This document shows, piece after piece, positions 38,852 through 53,500 of a stretch of 64,000 nt of DNA (its first letter is position 1; every line of letters begins with the position of its first letter). The position numbers and the translations under genes are program-made. The notes beneath the pieces were generated by a model. That model saw only the letters and a program-made list of their open reading frames with translations. It searched no databases and was not told where the DNA came from. The DNA lies in the NCBI RefSeq assembly GCF_001039355.2, contig NW_019775462.1, positions 97,560-161,559 on the forward strand. The letters are read 5' to 3'. The stretch is from Lingula anatina. Taxonomy: Eukaryota > Brachiopoda > Lingulata > Lingulida > Lingulidae.

Positions 38852-41186
38852 CTCACTCCTCCATACTACAATCAAGACTGAGATTAAATGCTATCTTCCA
38901 TGCCCATTACTCACTCAGTGACTCACTGCATCCTGCAGATATGGATAGGAAATATGCAGAAATTAAACCGATCAATCTTGTAATTGCCAATCAAAATCCA
39001 ATAACTAGGTTGATCCCCATTCTGTGTTTCTTTGATCTCAAAGCAATCAAATTCTGGCCAATGTTAACCTATCCAAGCCAAATTTTGGGATGAAATTGCA
39101 TGATAATGCCTCAACCATGCTTGTGAAAAATTTTGATATTCACTCAATTTGAATTTGACTTTTCTATGTTATATATAACCCAACAGCAGAAATTTATGCA
39201 AGCTTACACTTTTTATAAAATTGTACACATGGTCGCACACTCTTATGCACATGCACACGCGTGGCATTCTAAAAAACACAAGTCTTTAGTGTTACCACAA
39301 CACAACAATACAAATGTATGACATCTATTGTTTCTCCAAAAGATATAAAAAACAACAGATTTAAGTCTGAAAAAAGCTGCAGAGTATCTAAAAATATTGA
39401 CAATAATCTCTGAAAAGACATTAACTTATTCTGGCTCCTACAATCTGGTAACGGCATAATACAAACTACCCATCCCCTCCCTTGCTGCCCTCCCCCCGTC
39501 TACCACACTTCCTTCTTCTTCACTTAACAACTCTGCTTCAAGCCCCATCTTCCTCTCCCTCTTCCTGAATCTCAGCCTCTCTTCCCTGCCCCCTGGTCAG
39601 CCCACGGAGCCAAGCCGATAATTCATATCAGCAAATCTGTCAAACTTGTCATCAAAACTAGCCAGGTTTTGATATAAAAGTGATTTAAGCTCCAGAGAGC
39701 CGTTTACACACCCAGATTTTGATATAAAACTGATTTAAACACCCAGCCATGTCCACAACAAGAGGTCTTAACCTGTTATGATATCCTGATTTGAGTCAGG
39801 TTATAAATCTCTCTCATTTTATAATGGCCACATACTAACTAGTACTTAACTCATGAAAACAAACATTCAACTTGCCTTTAGAATCAGACTTGTTGTATTA
39901 CCTCAGCTTTCTCTTCTTTGATATATTTACTGTTTGTCCGTCCATCTTAATGATCCAAAAAATAAAAATAAAACAATTTCTGCCACATTATCACAATGAA
40001 GACCACTCCCAAGGTAGTAAACTTGGTGCATCTACATTTTGACCATAAACTCACTTGATTTTCAGGCACTTTTTCCACTGCTTATAACATGGATGTAACA
40101 TGTAGTAAATCCATACATTTTGAGAGAGAACCATACAATGCTTTCCACATTTCCCCCCTCTAATTTTCATCATACTCCCATGTACTCTGCTGCAAAAGGT
40201 TTAATGAACATCCACACTGCATATTATGTTCAAGTCACCCTAGGCATCTCCACTGCATGTTGCCATTAACATTCCACTCTGATCGTTAGGATTTGTAACT
40301 GTCTTAACTTAATGAATCACGTCTGGACATTGTCATCTCTCCCACAGGCACTTTCACACTAGGCCTCAGTGGATGGAATCTACTTCGATCCTACTGATAC
40401 CAGTCTTAATTGCAATCAAGTCACAACCCACACAGCTCAAGTCCAAAGGCAGCTCCTACTGTTCCCAAAATGCCAAAAATGAATTTCAAGAATGTCAATT
40501 TCTGTGTAGGCCTGCCAATGGGAGGACATTTTTTTGACATCATTATGACCACACACTAACGGTCCACTGTGTGCTAGTGTGACTGCATCCACTGGGCACT
40601 AGCACTGCTTCATGTTCTTGCCTATCAGTCATTCTAGTCATGGAAGGAGGAGTGGGGTTTGTACAATATGGAAGGGTCCAGGTTCAGATGGATGCCTTGT
40701 CACATCAGGGACCAGGTGATGCACTGTACTATGCTCCTGCTAGTACCTTTGATTTGGTTGGCTATTTGTTTTTCTCTCTTTACAAGAGTACATCACACTT
40801 AGTGTGTTAATGTTTCTTTCGTAGAAAAAAATTAAGAGTTATTGCATGTACTAAGAGATCAGGGCAAACTTCTAAGTAAAATGATGATCGAAAGAGTTAG
40901 TGAATATATGCACAAGTGGGTAAATGGTTTTAAAAATAAATGAATGCATGAATGAACAAGAGAATGAATAAAAACAAATAAAATGATCAAGGAGTGAAGA
41001 TACACAATTATTCCATATAAATTGCAATAAATCAATGACAAAAAAGTTCTCATTCATCACAGACATTCCTGAGTGTCACTGAGGATTGACAAAAACTTTA
41101 AGACAATGATTGAAATCTTTGTCAGCTTTCACCTTAAAGTGTTCTTTCTTCTCTTACATAAATTAAGCCAAATTGCTCACAAAGTT

Positions 41187-41238
<52 letters not shown>

Positions 41239-44200
41239 GACTGACCGACCACATTAGGCCATTTGTCTTTGACCATCATGTACAGTTTATCAGATGTACA
41301 ATTTTCTTTGCATGACAGCGCTCCATAAAGTTAACATCTGTTGGTTTTCATTACAGCGGACAATAAAAACAGTTATCATTTGATCTTCAAGCTGGAAGTC
41401 TTATCTTTTATTGATCAAATGTTGTTTGTTGAAAGACCAGTAGCCTTCTATGTGATGCATGCTTCAGTGAATAGCCTTAGATCTTTTACTAGCTTTTAAA
41501 AATAAAATCATGTAACAAGGTTAAAGAATAAATTGATACATTGGTCTCCATCCTCACTCAAATATGAGTATCTTCTCCTTTCCTGACAAAATATGGCTTT
41601 TACTTCAATTATAAACCTATATATCACAGATAGACAAGATTTTTCGTTACCTCCATGTTGAATTATCCATATGACAAATATGTACCATCTTTACTTACCA
41701 CGTCGCAGTGCTGACGGCAGCTTATTCCTGAAAAACATCTGCCTGGCTTTTTCTCATCTACTCTTATTTTTTAAAACTGACGTCCACTACCCTTGCAATG
41801 CTTACTGGACTTTAAATACATTTATGGTCATTTTGGAAGCTCCCCTTCCAAAGATGCTAATTTTACAGTCACACATCTAAAATCCCTCAGAGAAATGGCC
41901 TGATCTTAATCATCAACTGTCAATAATTCCAAAATCCAGAGAGAGAAAATCCTAAGTTTTCAATTCAACTGTCCACTGATCTGGTAAATGATACCCATAA
42001 CATGTGCTGACCACTATCTCAGCATGAAACTGACCACTGAGTCAGGATTTTCCTCCCACTATGACTGTCAACCGTGGTCATCTATTTAATATCAGGATGT
42101 GTAGCCCACTCTGTCACAAGAAAGCATGCAGTCATCAAATGTCATTCAGAGACATTCATATGTTATATAATGCTTGAGTTATGTAATCCCAGAGACACTG
42201 TCCACTAAGCTGGTCATTTGTCCAGTGACTTCATCCTATGAGCTGCAGGCTATCCAGATGGCCATTTAGAGCACACGTAGGAAGTGGGAAATGACCAATG
42301 GTCAGCTTGGTATGCCGTTTGTGTAATTATTGTAAAATATTGTCTCCTTCACACCAGTGAATGGTTCCCAAACCAATCGGGGTATCTCTCCTTCTCTTTC
42401 TTATGGACGCTGCACCATGACTGAGCAAAAAAGGATACCTATAGCGAGCAAATCCTTCATGTACTTCTAGGTCTTGCTCACTTCAGTTCTTGTACCTTGA
42501 TTGAATGGTCAAGCCAATGGTCAGAATATACCTATACCTATCCACACTCTAATTTCAAGGAGCCTACATACATCTAGGCTAAACTTTATCACACATTTCC
42601 AGAGATCTACCAGCTGGTTTAATCCTCCCCACTGCTGGTCTGGCACTCAGTCCCCCTCCACAGTACACTGATTAGCTCATTTATATAGCCAACTTGGCCA
42701 AGACAATCACATGGCTAATCAGGTTACAGTTAAACAGGAAGCTGCGCCTAAGTAAACACTTGACCACTGGCAAACTACTGACCAATCAAAAAGGTGCACT
42801 CAGCTTGTGTCCAAGCTTCCCAACTGTCCACTGATATATTTTTTCCAACAAAACTGATCTTTTTTTCTATTTATTTCCTCTTTTTCTTCCTCCATAGGAC
42901 ATCTGTGAAGTCTGGAAGTGTTGGCATCCTTTTTAATCTGCTTGCTAGGAAGAGGGTACAGGAACTAGTGCTTTTCTCTGTGTGCTGTGGGTTATAAGAA
43001 AAGATACCCTTTTCCACAGAGCCTCTTTTTCAACACCTCACAATTAAAACCCTTCATTAACATTCAGTTCAGCCCAAGTTTCCACTGACAACTGATTCAC
43101 TAGCATGGCTGGTAAATTAATGATAAATGGTGTCCATTATTTGGTCAGATGAGGCTAGAGAAGAGAAAAGTATCTGTTTTTCAAGTGGGTTTGCCTGTAT
43201 GTCATATCACACACATAAAACTGCCCCATAAGCCAAAGTGACTGGCATGTTTCCCGCTGCAATCAAGTGCTGAACATCTATGGACAATACAATATATCAT
43301 CATTGTGCTACTTTCAACAGAGGACATCTCTCCCACCAAGGGTCTAAGGGTCTTAGGGTGCTTTCCCAGAGATTTAGATCGATCTAAGGATTAAGTTTTA
43401 GATCGACCTAACTCCCTGGGGGTTCAGGCTAAATTGCAGTCAGCCGAGCGGACACCATAGTTAATTACCACCTTACAGCTTTTAGTAGGCGGGACAGACG
43501 CTTAAGCCGGCCAAGCTGACAGTAATCTAGTGAGACTCCCCACAGGGATAGATCGATCTAAAAATCTATGGAAATGGGGTGTTATACCCTAGAGGCCTTA
43601 GAGGCAGAATTTCTTTCAACTTTTCTCCATTTTTATTTGATTACCTGCATGATGCAGTACATAAGAACTGAAAAATCAGTTTTTTAAACAAAAATAAATT
43701 TAAAAAAAATGGTTAAAGGTTTAAAAGAGATATGGACCTCAGCCAGTGGGATTATTATATAGTTAACTCATAGGGTCATAACTATCAATTAGAGATAGCC
43801 CTAGACAGCTCAGGATATTAAAACCATCTGGACACTGGGAGTGCCAATAATACATAACATGGGCCTTGTGATAAGACCATACAAGCAAAACCAAGGATTG
43901 CTATCTCATCTACTGTCTCATCCATGTTACCACATTGATATATATAAAGGTTGCCTTTGGAGAGGATAGATACGACTTGGGGTTATGGGAAAATAGATCT
44001 AGCTGGGCTGTTTCAACAGGACTGGATTTTTTCAGGGCTTTATGGAGATGAATGACAGATATGCAGGATGCTAATATGGGCTTTGGATCTATTTTTTCAC
44101 TTTATTGCATCCCTTTGGATTTCTTGACCAGTATTTAAGGAAGGCTAGACATGCCCTGGTAGCTGAGAGAGGAGCCGAGGTGTCTGAGTCGTCATTAAGA

Positions 44201-47200
44201 TGCAGTAGATTTTCTCTGATCATAAATTATTGCACTACTAACAACAGACTTGCTGAATCCCAATTCAGAAGACTCTCAAATAGCCAAATACATCGATACT
44301 ATGGCATTTTAATAAAAATAAATGTTATTTGTCTTTTTTGATAGATGTGTTATAAATTTAGAGAACTTTTTGCCTTGCTTATCTTTAAATTTGCACTTCC
44401 TCTATAGTGATGTATTTTCCTTGTTTTTCCAGCCCCTGCAGTTTAAGTCATGTTCCGATATGTCGTTCATAACCTAACATCAACTTGACCTTTTTTTCAC
44501 ACTGGACTCCCACTGACCAGGGCACCATCTCACCCCTAGATACGGTAATTACTTGATATTTTTGTAGTCCTCACTCATTTCAGTGTATTCATATTTCAAG
44601 ATTAATCAGTTTTCGTTACTCACAAATATGCACTTTCTCACATGAAGCCAAGTCGCTTTTCAGAATTGCTGAATCAAATATTTCATGTATATCTAACAAA
44701 ACATTATTTTGAAGAACAAGAATAATTAAATCTTTTAAATACAGAAAGTAATTTCCACAGTGCTGTAAAAACTTCATTATTATTATTAAATCAGGGATTG
44801 ATTTCTGAGTAGCTTGTCATCATTGATGTACCGAGAACTGTACAACAAATTGGTGAAACAAAAACTGAAAATAAAGGATATCCTGAGTTTTATTTCCTGC
44901 ATTGAACCCACTTGGCATTTTACTTTAAAACATAAAATTTCAGTCTATTCAACCCAAGATAAATCATTAGTAATCCAATAGTATAAGAATCTTAGGCCTG
45001 TTTCATTTTTTTTTTCTAAAGCTGATAAATTTTGAGAACTTTATTTCTGTGGACTTCTATAACTTTGCCCATTAATAACAAAATCCCTGGTCTTTGAGCT
45101 GAAACCAACTTTCTACCCAAATTCTTCTACAAAACCGACCCCAGGCTGGTCAGTAATACACCGGTCAGCGAGGGGGTCAGTCAGAGGTCAGTCAGGACAC
45201 CTAGGGCGAAAGTCAAACATTGCACCACAAAACCCCTACTCAGTCTAAGCCCCGTGTTTGTCCACAGTACTGTCCAGGTAAACTATTTGTCACCTATGGC
45301 TTCTACAAAGATATCCATAATCTCCCATAATAAAGATCATACAGTACTGTGCCTCCCCTCCCCTCCCCCCATTGTACTCCAAGCACCTGTTCTATTAGCC
45401 AGATTACTAGTATGGTCAGATTTAGGGTACTGGTCAAAAGGGCCTCAGTGGCCCACTTAACTAGTGCTTGGACATTGCATACTGTAATTACCTTAATTGT
45501 CCAATTCCAGCCACTTTTCTTTGACCTTAGAATCAGTAAGCCAAACTTCTTATAGACAAATCTAGTCATCTAACGTCTGGTCTTGTCTGCTCTTCTGTGG
45601 ACAAACTAAACTGTCCAGTTAATTATATTCTTTGGTCATCTAACTTAAAGACACATTTTTATGTAACTTGCCTTGACCATTCACTGTGATACAGTATCCA
45701 ATGATCACTTCAATTGTCCAATTCTAGCTTCTTCAGCCTTGGATACTATTATCTAATGGTCAAGCGGTCAGTTAATTATAGTCCTGATTATCAAACTTGA
45801 CCACCTTTTTGTATGGCTTTACCTTAATCATATACTGTGACACCATGTATTATCTGTACCTAAATGGTCAAATTCAAGCCATCTTTCTACAACTGTCCTT
45901 GCTCATGGTCAAGTTGGTTAAATAATTACAACATCAATGGTCACTCTTTGACCATTCACAGGTGCCAATTTCACAGAGCAGGACATAAGAGATTTCTACA
46001 TCCTGTTGATGACTGTGTTACCTGATAACCTTAGTAAACATTCTTCCATCTCATTCACAACACGTTAATTTTAGGGACACACTACAGTTACACACAGTGA
46101 CACCCAGTATGTGAAAGTCCTCTCTCTCTCTATAAACTACACAGTCTATCTATTGTTGATGGTAAAGTGATATAGCATGCCGAAGTCTAAAACCCAAAAA
46201 TATAAAAGGACAGAATGAAAAAAAAAAGTCCTACACATTTTGATTTTATCAAGTTTTCTAACCACAATCATTGTTTTATCCTTATGTTTCTGTCAAAATA
46301 AACATTAACCTGTTGGAAGACTCCTTTCTGTAACTAATAAATGACAAAATCCAGTGTTAATATTTCTCTATTGTTTTTCTGATATTCTGTTACCACCGTC
46401 CTGAGTAGGAAGTTCGTAATTCTAATATTAAAAACTCCCCTCTGTCACTCTGGTCCCAAAAACAACAAGCTTTCTGTCTAAATTTAGACACAAAAGCTCT
46501 GTATCTCTATGCGCTGATCACGAAAAGGTCCTGAAACAGCCCACCATGAGGCGTTTTATTATCTTTGACCCGCTGTGCATGGATACAATTTTCTTCTCAA
46601 GTTAAAGTAATCTTGTCACAGGATCAGCTCTTAATTTGGTCCCACTGTGATTGAAAACTTCATTTGTGGCCGAAAGTCTAATCTAAAACCGCTCCATCAA
46701 GTTGCTAGGGGGCGGTTTCACAAAAGAATTACAGTAAAGAAATTCAGTCAGTTTACTGTCCTAATCAAAAAAGTTGTCAGCCAAGCACCAGCCCACCTTC
46801 ACATTGCTGCAGTTTAGATACTCAGGTGGCCTAATGCTGACTAAATACTGATGTCTAAAAGTGCCCTTCGTGTCACCATGCCATTTTAACTTTAGTGCAG
46901 GTGTGAACTTTCCTCAAATTTTTCCTATCCTCAGGCAACTCTTTCCTCTTTGAACACTGTCTTCAACATAAATCTCACTTCTTCGATCTCAACTTTTCTT
47001 CTTGTTACACATATCATTATTCAAGCAGAAGTGCCCTGTCTCTTTCTATTCTGTACAGCGTGTCTCCAACTGAGATCTAAAATTGCATGGTAATCAGTTT
47101 TCAAGGTTTTGAAAGGTTGTTGTCCCTTCCAAAGTTTGAGATGTTCAGTCACAAAAACTGTTGTGATAAGTGCAACTTACTGCCCACTGTTATACTGAAG

Positions 47201-47496
47201 TTTTTTCCCTTAGCTGCAGGAGGACCCTCTGTTCACACCTATATCTGATTGGATTATTTCTTTATCATGAAATGCCTGAAACCATTCTTATATGTCAGAC
47301 TGTCATCTGCAGCAGATGTCCAATTACTTCTTATTTTACTTGTCTGAAAATTAATAAATGTTCACAACAGCTGGCTTATATGTCTTTGTATCCTAGAAGT
47401 GTCTGTTTGGAAAACATACAAAGCAATCTAATACAATATGCTTTCATAATCTTTAGAATGTACCTGTAAAGGAACACTCAATTCTAAAAACACATG

Positions 47497-47529
<33 letters not shown>

Positions 47530-50500
47530 CACTTTTCTTGTGGTATATAAACTCCTGAGGCCATTCAGGTTTATTGATTTTTGTTTCTTATCTCCCTACT
47601 TCAAAACCATCTGGTCACTGGGATGAACCGGGTGTTAATCCAATTAAGAAGATAGAGATTATCACTTCCCTGGAGACAAGATACCACCAATATTAGGACA
47701 TTTCATTCCCCAGAGACAACTAAAAGGCCCAAAGTTCACACTCAGTGATCAAAGATGCCACAATGTTGTAAAAACTGAAACAATTATTGGATGATATCAC
47801 ACTGTAGCAGTGCCGTTAATGAATCAACATTGTTGTAAGTTTCAAGATCCTGAAGAAATTGACAGGAACTGGTGTATGGGCCCTGCATCCTTGCTGCAAA
47901 GGAAACAAGGCGAATTCTAAATTCAATCAGGAAGTTGAAATTCGCTCCAGCTGATTTAAATTTTAAACATAGCACAATGGATAACTGTTTCTCACAATTT
48001 TTGATACTTTTCCCCCAAAAGCCTATGTCAACCATATTAATGTAACAAGCAGATTACACAATGAATTGGTACTGTACCCCGAAAATCTCAACTTCCTTTA
48101 CTGCTTACACAGTGCTTTATGAGAAATCAAAAGCAACTGGCAATGTGGTACCCTGAAAATCAGAACCAAATTAAGAGAGATTGGCAAAATGCAAATATGA
48201 ATGTGGATCTTCATAAACAAAAACAAAAAAATAAATAAAATGCAAGAACCAAAACCATTTGAAGGGTTTCTGGAAGGAGGGGATAAATACAACACATTAA
48301 TATTTCCAGATTTAATCCAGAAGACTATTTTTGAAAAATGTTACTGTTGCAGAACAAGAATTTGACTGAAACTTTGAAATGCACCCCCATCTCTGGAAAG
48401 GCAACATCTTCACTTGCCTATTCACCACAGTGAAACACATATGTTATAACAGAAATGAAAACCAGAAATTCACACAGATCCCAAGACCATGACAGTTTTG
48501 TTAAGCAACTAAGATAGCAAACTCTGTGAGGAAATCAAATAAATAAACAAAAGCTAAACCTTTATACTAATAATTGGTTTCTACCAGCTACCATTGAGAA
48601 ATGTGGTTGTAGGAGGACACCCAGTCTGATTGACAGCTGTCACTAGGCAACCTACTGTGACATGTGTTGTCATAACAACTGCCGATACATGGGATACCCT
48701 TGAGAACCAAACTAGGACTGGACTGGTTACCTCTTTATTGTATGATAACTGCTCATAATTATATAGTTAATGTTAATAATGTTAATGATACCTTTTTACA
48801 TTCAATTTATTGTTTTACATAAATAAAGTTTGGATCCTTCTTACTTATGTTTTCATATTTTATGTTTCTAACCAAAAATGGTTTCTATATTTCTAAAGCA
48901 AATGGCAATATGTTATTATGAAAACATCCTCTTGAACTTTCTGAACTCCACCTCATGACATACTTTGAGATTGAAAAAAGACAAGTGGTTTTCTCCTTTG
49001 TATACTTGACTACCCTTCCATATCCTTACTGCAGGAAGCCTGGACCATTCTGATACCATCCAAATACTTCTAATCACTAAGAAAATTGCAATACTTTTAA
49101 GCACCTTTTCCGCCCTCCACCCACCTTTACAACTTGTTGCCATGGTAACGGTGACATTGAACTGAGTAGGTCTTCCTCCAGGACAATGGTAATTAACACT
49201 CAATGTGATTCTGGTGCAAAAAACGTAAGTTATATCGAGTCTTCAAATAAAAGAAAACCAGCGTGCAAAAAGTCTCAACTGAATAGTCCTTAAGTTTGAA
49301 CAGGTAGTCCTACCAGAGACAGCCAGTAAGAATTTGGTTATTGTTTTACCAGCTAGTAAGTCTACTTATGACTCTTCCAAAGGTGACATAATAGATCCTG
49401 CAGGCCAGGTGCCCTTAAATGCATGCTCTGACACAAACATGCAGAAAAATCAGAAAAGGATAATACAAACAAACTAAAATCATCCGCTCAAGGTTGCTGC
49501 TCGTGCAACAGTCACAATCTGATATTTGTAGTACAGTTCCTCTAGCAGTAAGGGTGAGTTATCTCAACACAATTACTCCACACTGTGAAGACATTTTCTG
49601 TGTCTCTCCAAACCTTTGAAGTTAGTCAGATATAACTGGCACTTTCTGAGCATTCCGATTGAATGAACCAATCATTCAGTCTAGCTAAATGAAGAGTTGT
49701 CATGGCCAAACTGGGGTCAGTGCATTTATCTTTCCTCTATCCTTGACACAAAGCCAGCTCTGTTCAGAAGAACCTTGCTACTTTGTATGACACTGATCTG
49801 GTACTTAAACAATGTTTTCCTTGGTGGTTTTATCACTCATGTGTTGATAATTTCTGTAGATCGTGTATCCATTGTTGGTTTTAGTATCTGGAGTTTCGGA
49901 CAGCAAGGACGCTTTGGGCTTTATCACCTTTGACCTTCTGTAGCATTTCTTGGTAGACAATTTCTGAAACTGTTCTTCTTATTCATTTTTCAAGTCCAAA
50001 TTAAGCATCATTTGTTGTTGTTGATGATGGCAACCAAAACAGTGTTACCAAATGACACTATATAAGAAATATCTACAACACTGACTAACAATACTGATGA
50101 TTAGTTTTGTCAATCATTAACAATAACAGTAGAGACTTCCAAATTGACCAACTGTGTTACACTGCCTCCTTGAAATCACAAAATGGCAAAAGATGATCCA
50201 AGTGACGTTTGCCTAAGTTGTGGGTGAATTGCAAATTCTGTGTCAAGATCTCTGGAAAATTAGCGTGGCACAGCTGCGTCAGAGCCTGTTTTCTCTTAAA
50301 TGACAAATTTCAATCTTCTTACCATCTGCTCTCAGTTAGTGACATCCTTTGGGAGGACTTCCCCTGCCCCTGTCAACACAGTTATCTCACCTTGGGTCAT
50401 ATTACGTGAGGGTGCTCATGAATTTGTCCCAACTCTGAGCAAGAGTGCACGAGTGAACCCATGCTCACCTTGTTATGAAACGGGAGCATGTGCATGCATG

Positions 50501-53500
50501 CATGTATGTGTGTGTAGAAGGCAGGGAGGAGTAGAAAATAATAACTCTGCACTATACTCCTGGAACCATGCTCCTTGAAGCATTTCTTTCACTTGAACCA
50601 TTCAAACTAAGCCTACCAGATCAAAAATTCATCCAACGTTTTTTATTGATATGGAAACATCACCAATCCAACAAGAAAAGGATTGAACAATTACAGCCCT
50701 TCAGAAAAAAAGTAAGAAATTCAATTAGAATGACCTCATACTTAAATAATATCACCCCCCCCCCCATTATGAAGAACATGGCCCTTTTATCACACTTGAC
50801 CATACTTTAACTGATATCAGTGCCCCTCTTATTTCCCTTTTCCAGTTTAGATGCTTTACCATGCACATCAAGACATTCTCTTTACACGTTTTACAATGTG
50901 CACTGCTATCTTTTAAAGGCACCTGTACACACGGAAACAATACCTTCATTGTTTAGTAAAATTATTTTGCACCGAGATTGGCTGCTTGTAATTTTGTCTA
51001 CACGAAACTATGTGAAAATCTCTCAATAACACATTAAAAGTGGGATGACGCTCTTTCATCATCCTGTAATATGAAAATTGTCAGGAAAAGTCGGTTCTTC
51101 CTCAATTTAAAGGACTAGTCAGTCTCAGTAAATAAGATCAGAGTAAATTTTGCGGTCGATCTCCTCCTGCATTCTGTCACGTCGCAATGCACTGTACATA
51201 CGACCTCAGTGTACAGTTACCCTGTACCTTGTAATAAAACACTCAACCTATCATATCTGGGTCAGTGAAAAAAAATTTCCACAAATCACCTCGGGTCGTT
51301 TTAAGGTTGACGGCTCTGCGGTTAACTAAATGACACATTATGCTTATGGTTTTTAAAGCAACTTGTGCTTTGTAGTATTTTAGATGGAGATTAGTATGAT
51401 TAGGAGTTACCAAGCCTGTCATTACTTACACATACTTTACTTGNAAGGCGAATTCTAAATTCAATCAGGAAGTTGAAATTCGCTCCAGCTGATTTAAATT
51501 TTAAACATAGCACAATGGATAACTGTTTCTCACAATTTTTGATACTTTTCCCCCAAAAGCCTGTGTCAACCATATTATTGTAACAAGCAGATTACACAAT
51601 GAATTGGTACTGTACCCCGAAAATCTCAACTTCCTTTACTGCTTACACAGTGCTTTATGAGAAATCAAAAGCAACTGGCAATGTGGTACCCTGAAAATCA
51701 GAACCAAATTAAGAGAGATTGGCAAAATGCAAATATGAATGTGGATCTTCATAAACAAAAACAAAAAATCAATAAAATGCAAGAACCAAAACTATTTGAA
51801 GGGTTTCTGGAAGGAGGGGATAAATACAGCACATTAATATTTCCAGATTTAATCCAGAAGACTATTTTTGAAAAATGTTACTGTTGCAGAACAAGAATTT
51901 GACTGAAACTTTGAAATGCACCCCCCATCTCTGGAAAGGCAACATCTTCACTTGCCTATTCACCACAGTGAAACACATATGTTATAACAGAAATGAAAAC
52001 CAGAAATTCACACAGATCCCAAGACCATGACAGTTTTGTTAAGCAACTAAGATAGCAAACTCTGTAAGGAAATCAAATAAATAAACAAAAGCTAAACCTT
52101 TATACTAATAATTGGTTTCTACCAGCTACCATTGAGAAATGTGGTTGTAGGAGGACACCCGGTCTGATTGACAGCTGTCACTAGGCAACCTACTGTGACA
52201 TGTGTTGTCATAACAACTGCCGATACATGGGATACCCTTGAGAACCAAACTAGGACTGGACTGGTTACCTCTTTATTGTATTATACAGTTAATGTAAATA
52301 ATGTTAATGACATCTTTTTACATTCAATTTATTGTTTTACATAAATAAAGTGACATTTGGATCCTTGTTACTTATGTTTTAATATTTGCACGTAATCTTT
52401 TTTGTTTCTAACCAAAAACAGGTTTCTATATTTCTAAAGCAAATGGCAATATGTTATTATGAAAACATCCTCTTGAACTTTCTAAATTTCACCTCATGCT
52501 CATGACATACTTTGAGATTGTAAAAAAGACAAGTGGTTTTCTCCTTTGTATACTTGACTTCCCTTCCCTATCCTTACTGCAGGAAGCCTGGACCATTCTG
52601 ATACCGTCCAAATACTTCTAATCACTAAGAAAATTTCAATACTTTAAAGCACCTTTTCCACCCTCCACCCACCTTTACAACTGGTTGCCATGGTAACGGT
52701 GACATTAAACTGAGTAGGTCTTCCTCCAGGACAATGGTAATTAACACTCAATGTGATTCTGGTGCAAAAATATAAGTTATACCAAGTCTTCAAATATGAG
52801 AAAACCAACGTGCAAAGTCTCTACCGAATAGTCCGTAAGTTTGAACAAGTAGTCCTACTAGATACAGCCAGTAAGAATTTTGTTATTGTTTTACCAGATA
52901 GTAAGTCTACTTATGACTCTTCCAAAGGTGATATAGTAGCTCCTGCAGGCCAGGTGCTCTTAAATGCATGCTCTGACACAAACATGTAAAAAAATCAGAA
53001 AAGGATAATACAAACAAACTAAAATCACCCTCTCAAGGTTGCTGCTTGTGCAACAGTCACAATCTGATATCTGTAGTATAGTTCCTCTAGCAGTAAGGGT
53101 GAGTTATCTTTAACACAATTACTTCACACTGTGAAGACATTTTGTCTGTCTCTTCAAACCTTTCAAGTTAGTCAGATATAACTGGTACTTTCTGAGCATT
53201 CAGATAGGATGAACCAATCATTCAGTCTAGCAAAATGAAGAGAGTTCTCATGGCCAAACTGGGGTCAGTGTTTTTATCTTTCCTCTATCCCTGACACAAA
53301 GCCAGCTCTGTTCAGAAGAACCTTGCTACTTTGTATGACACTGATCTGGTACTTAAACAATGTTTTCCTTGGTGGTTTTATCACTCATGTGTTGATAACT
53401 TCTACAGATCGTGTATCCATTGTTGGTTTTAGTATCTGGAGTTTCGGACACCAAGGACGCATTGCACTTTAATATCACCTTTGACCATCTGTAGCATTTC

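Noticed and set aside
38752-39093. 113-codon frame with Arg-Glu repeats
   Set aside because: Translation of the AG microsatellite plus flanking non-coding DNA.
48916-49203. Minus-strand 95-codon frame as a possible alternative DLC first exon
   Set aside because: The second, allele-like copy of the same sequence carries stop codons and frameshifts, so it is not under coding constraint.
50300-50578. 92-codon plus frame, repeated at 53857-54120
   Set aside because: Duplicated only because the 3.5-kb block is duplicated. No domain, and it ends in simple-sequence DNA.
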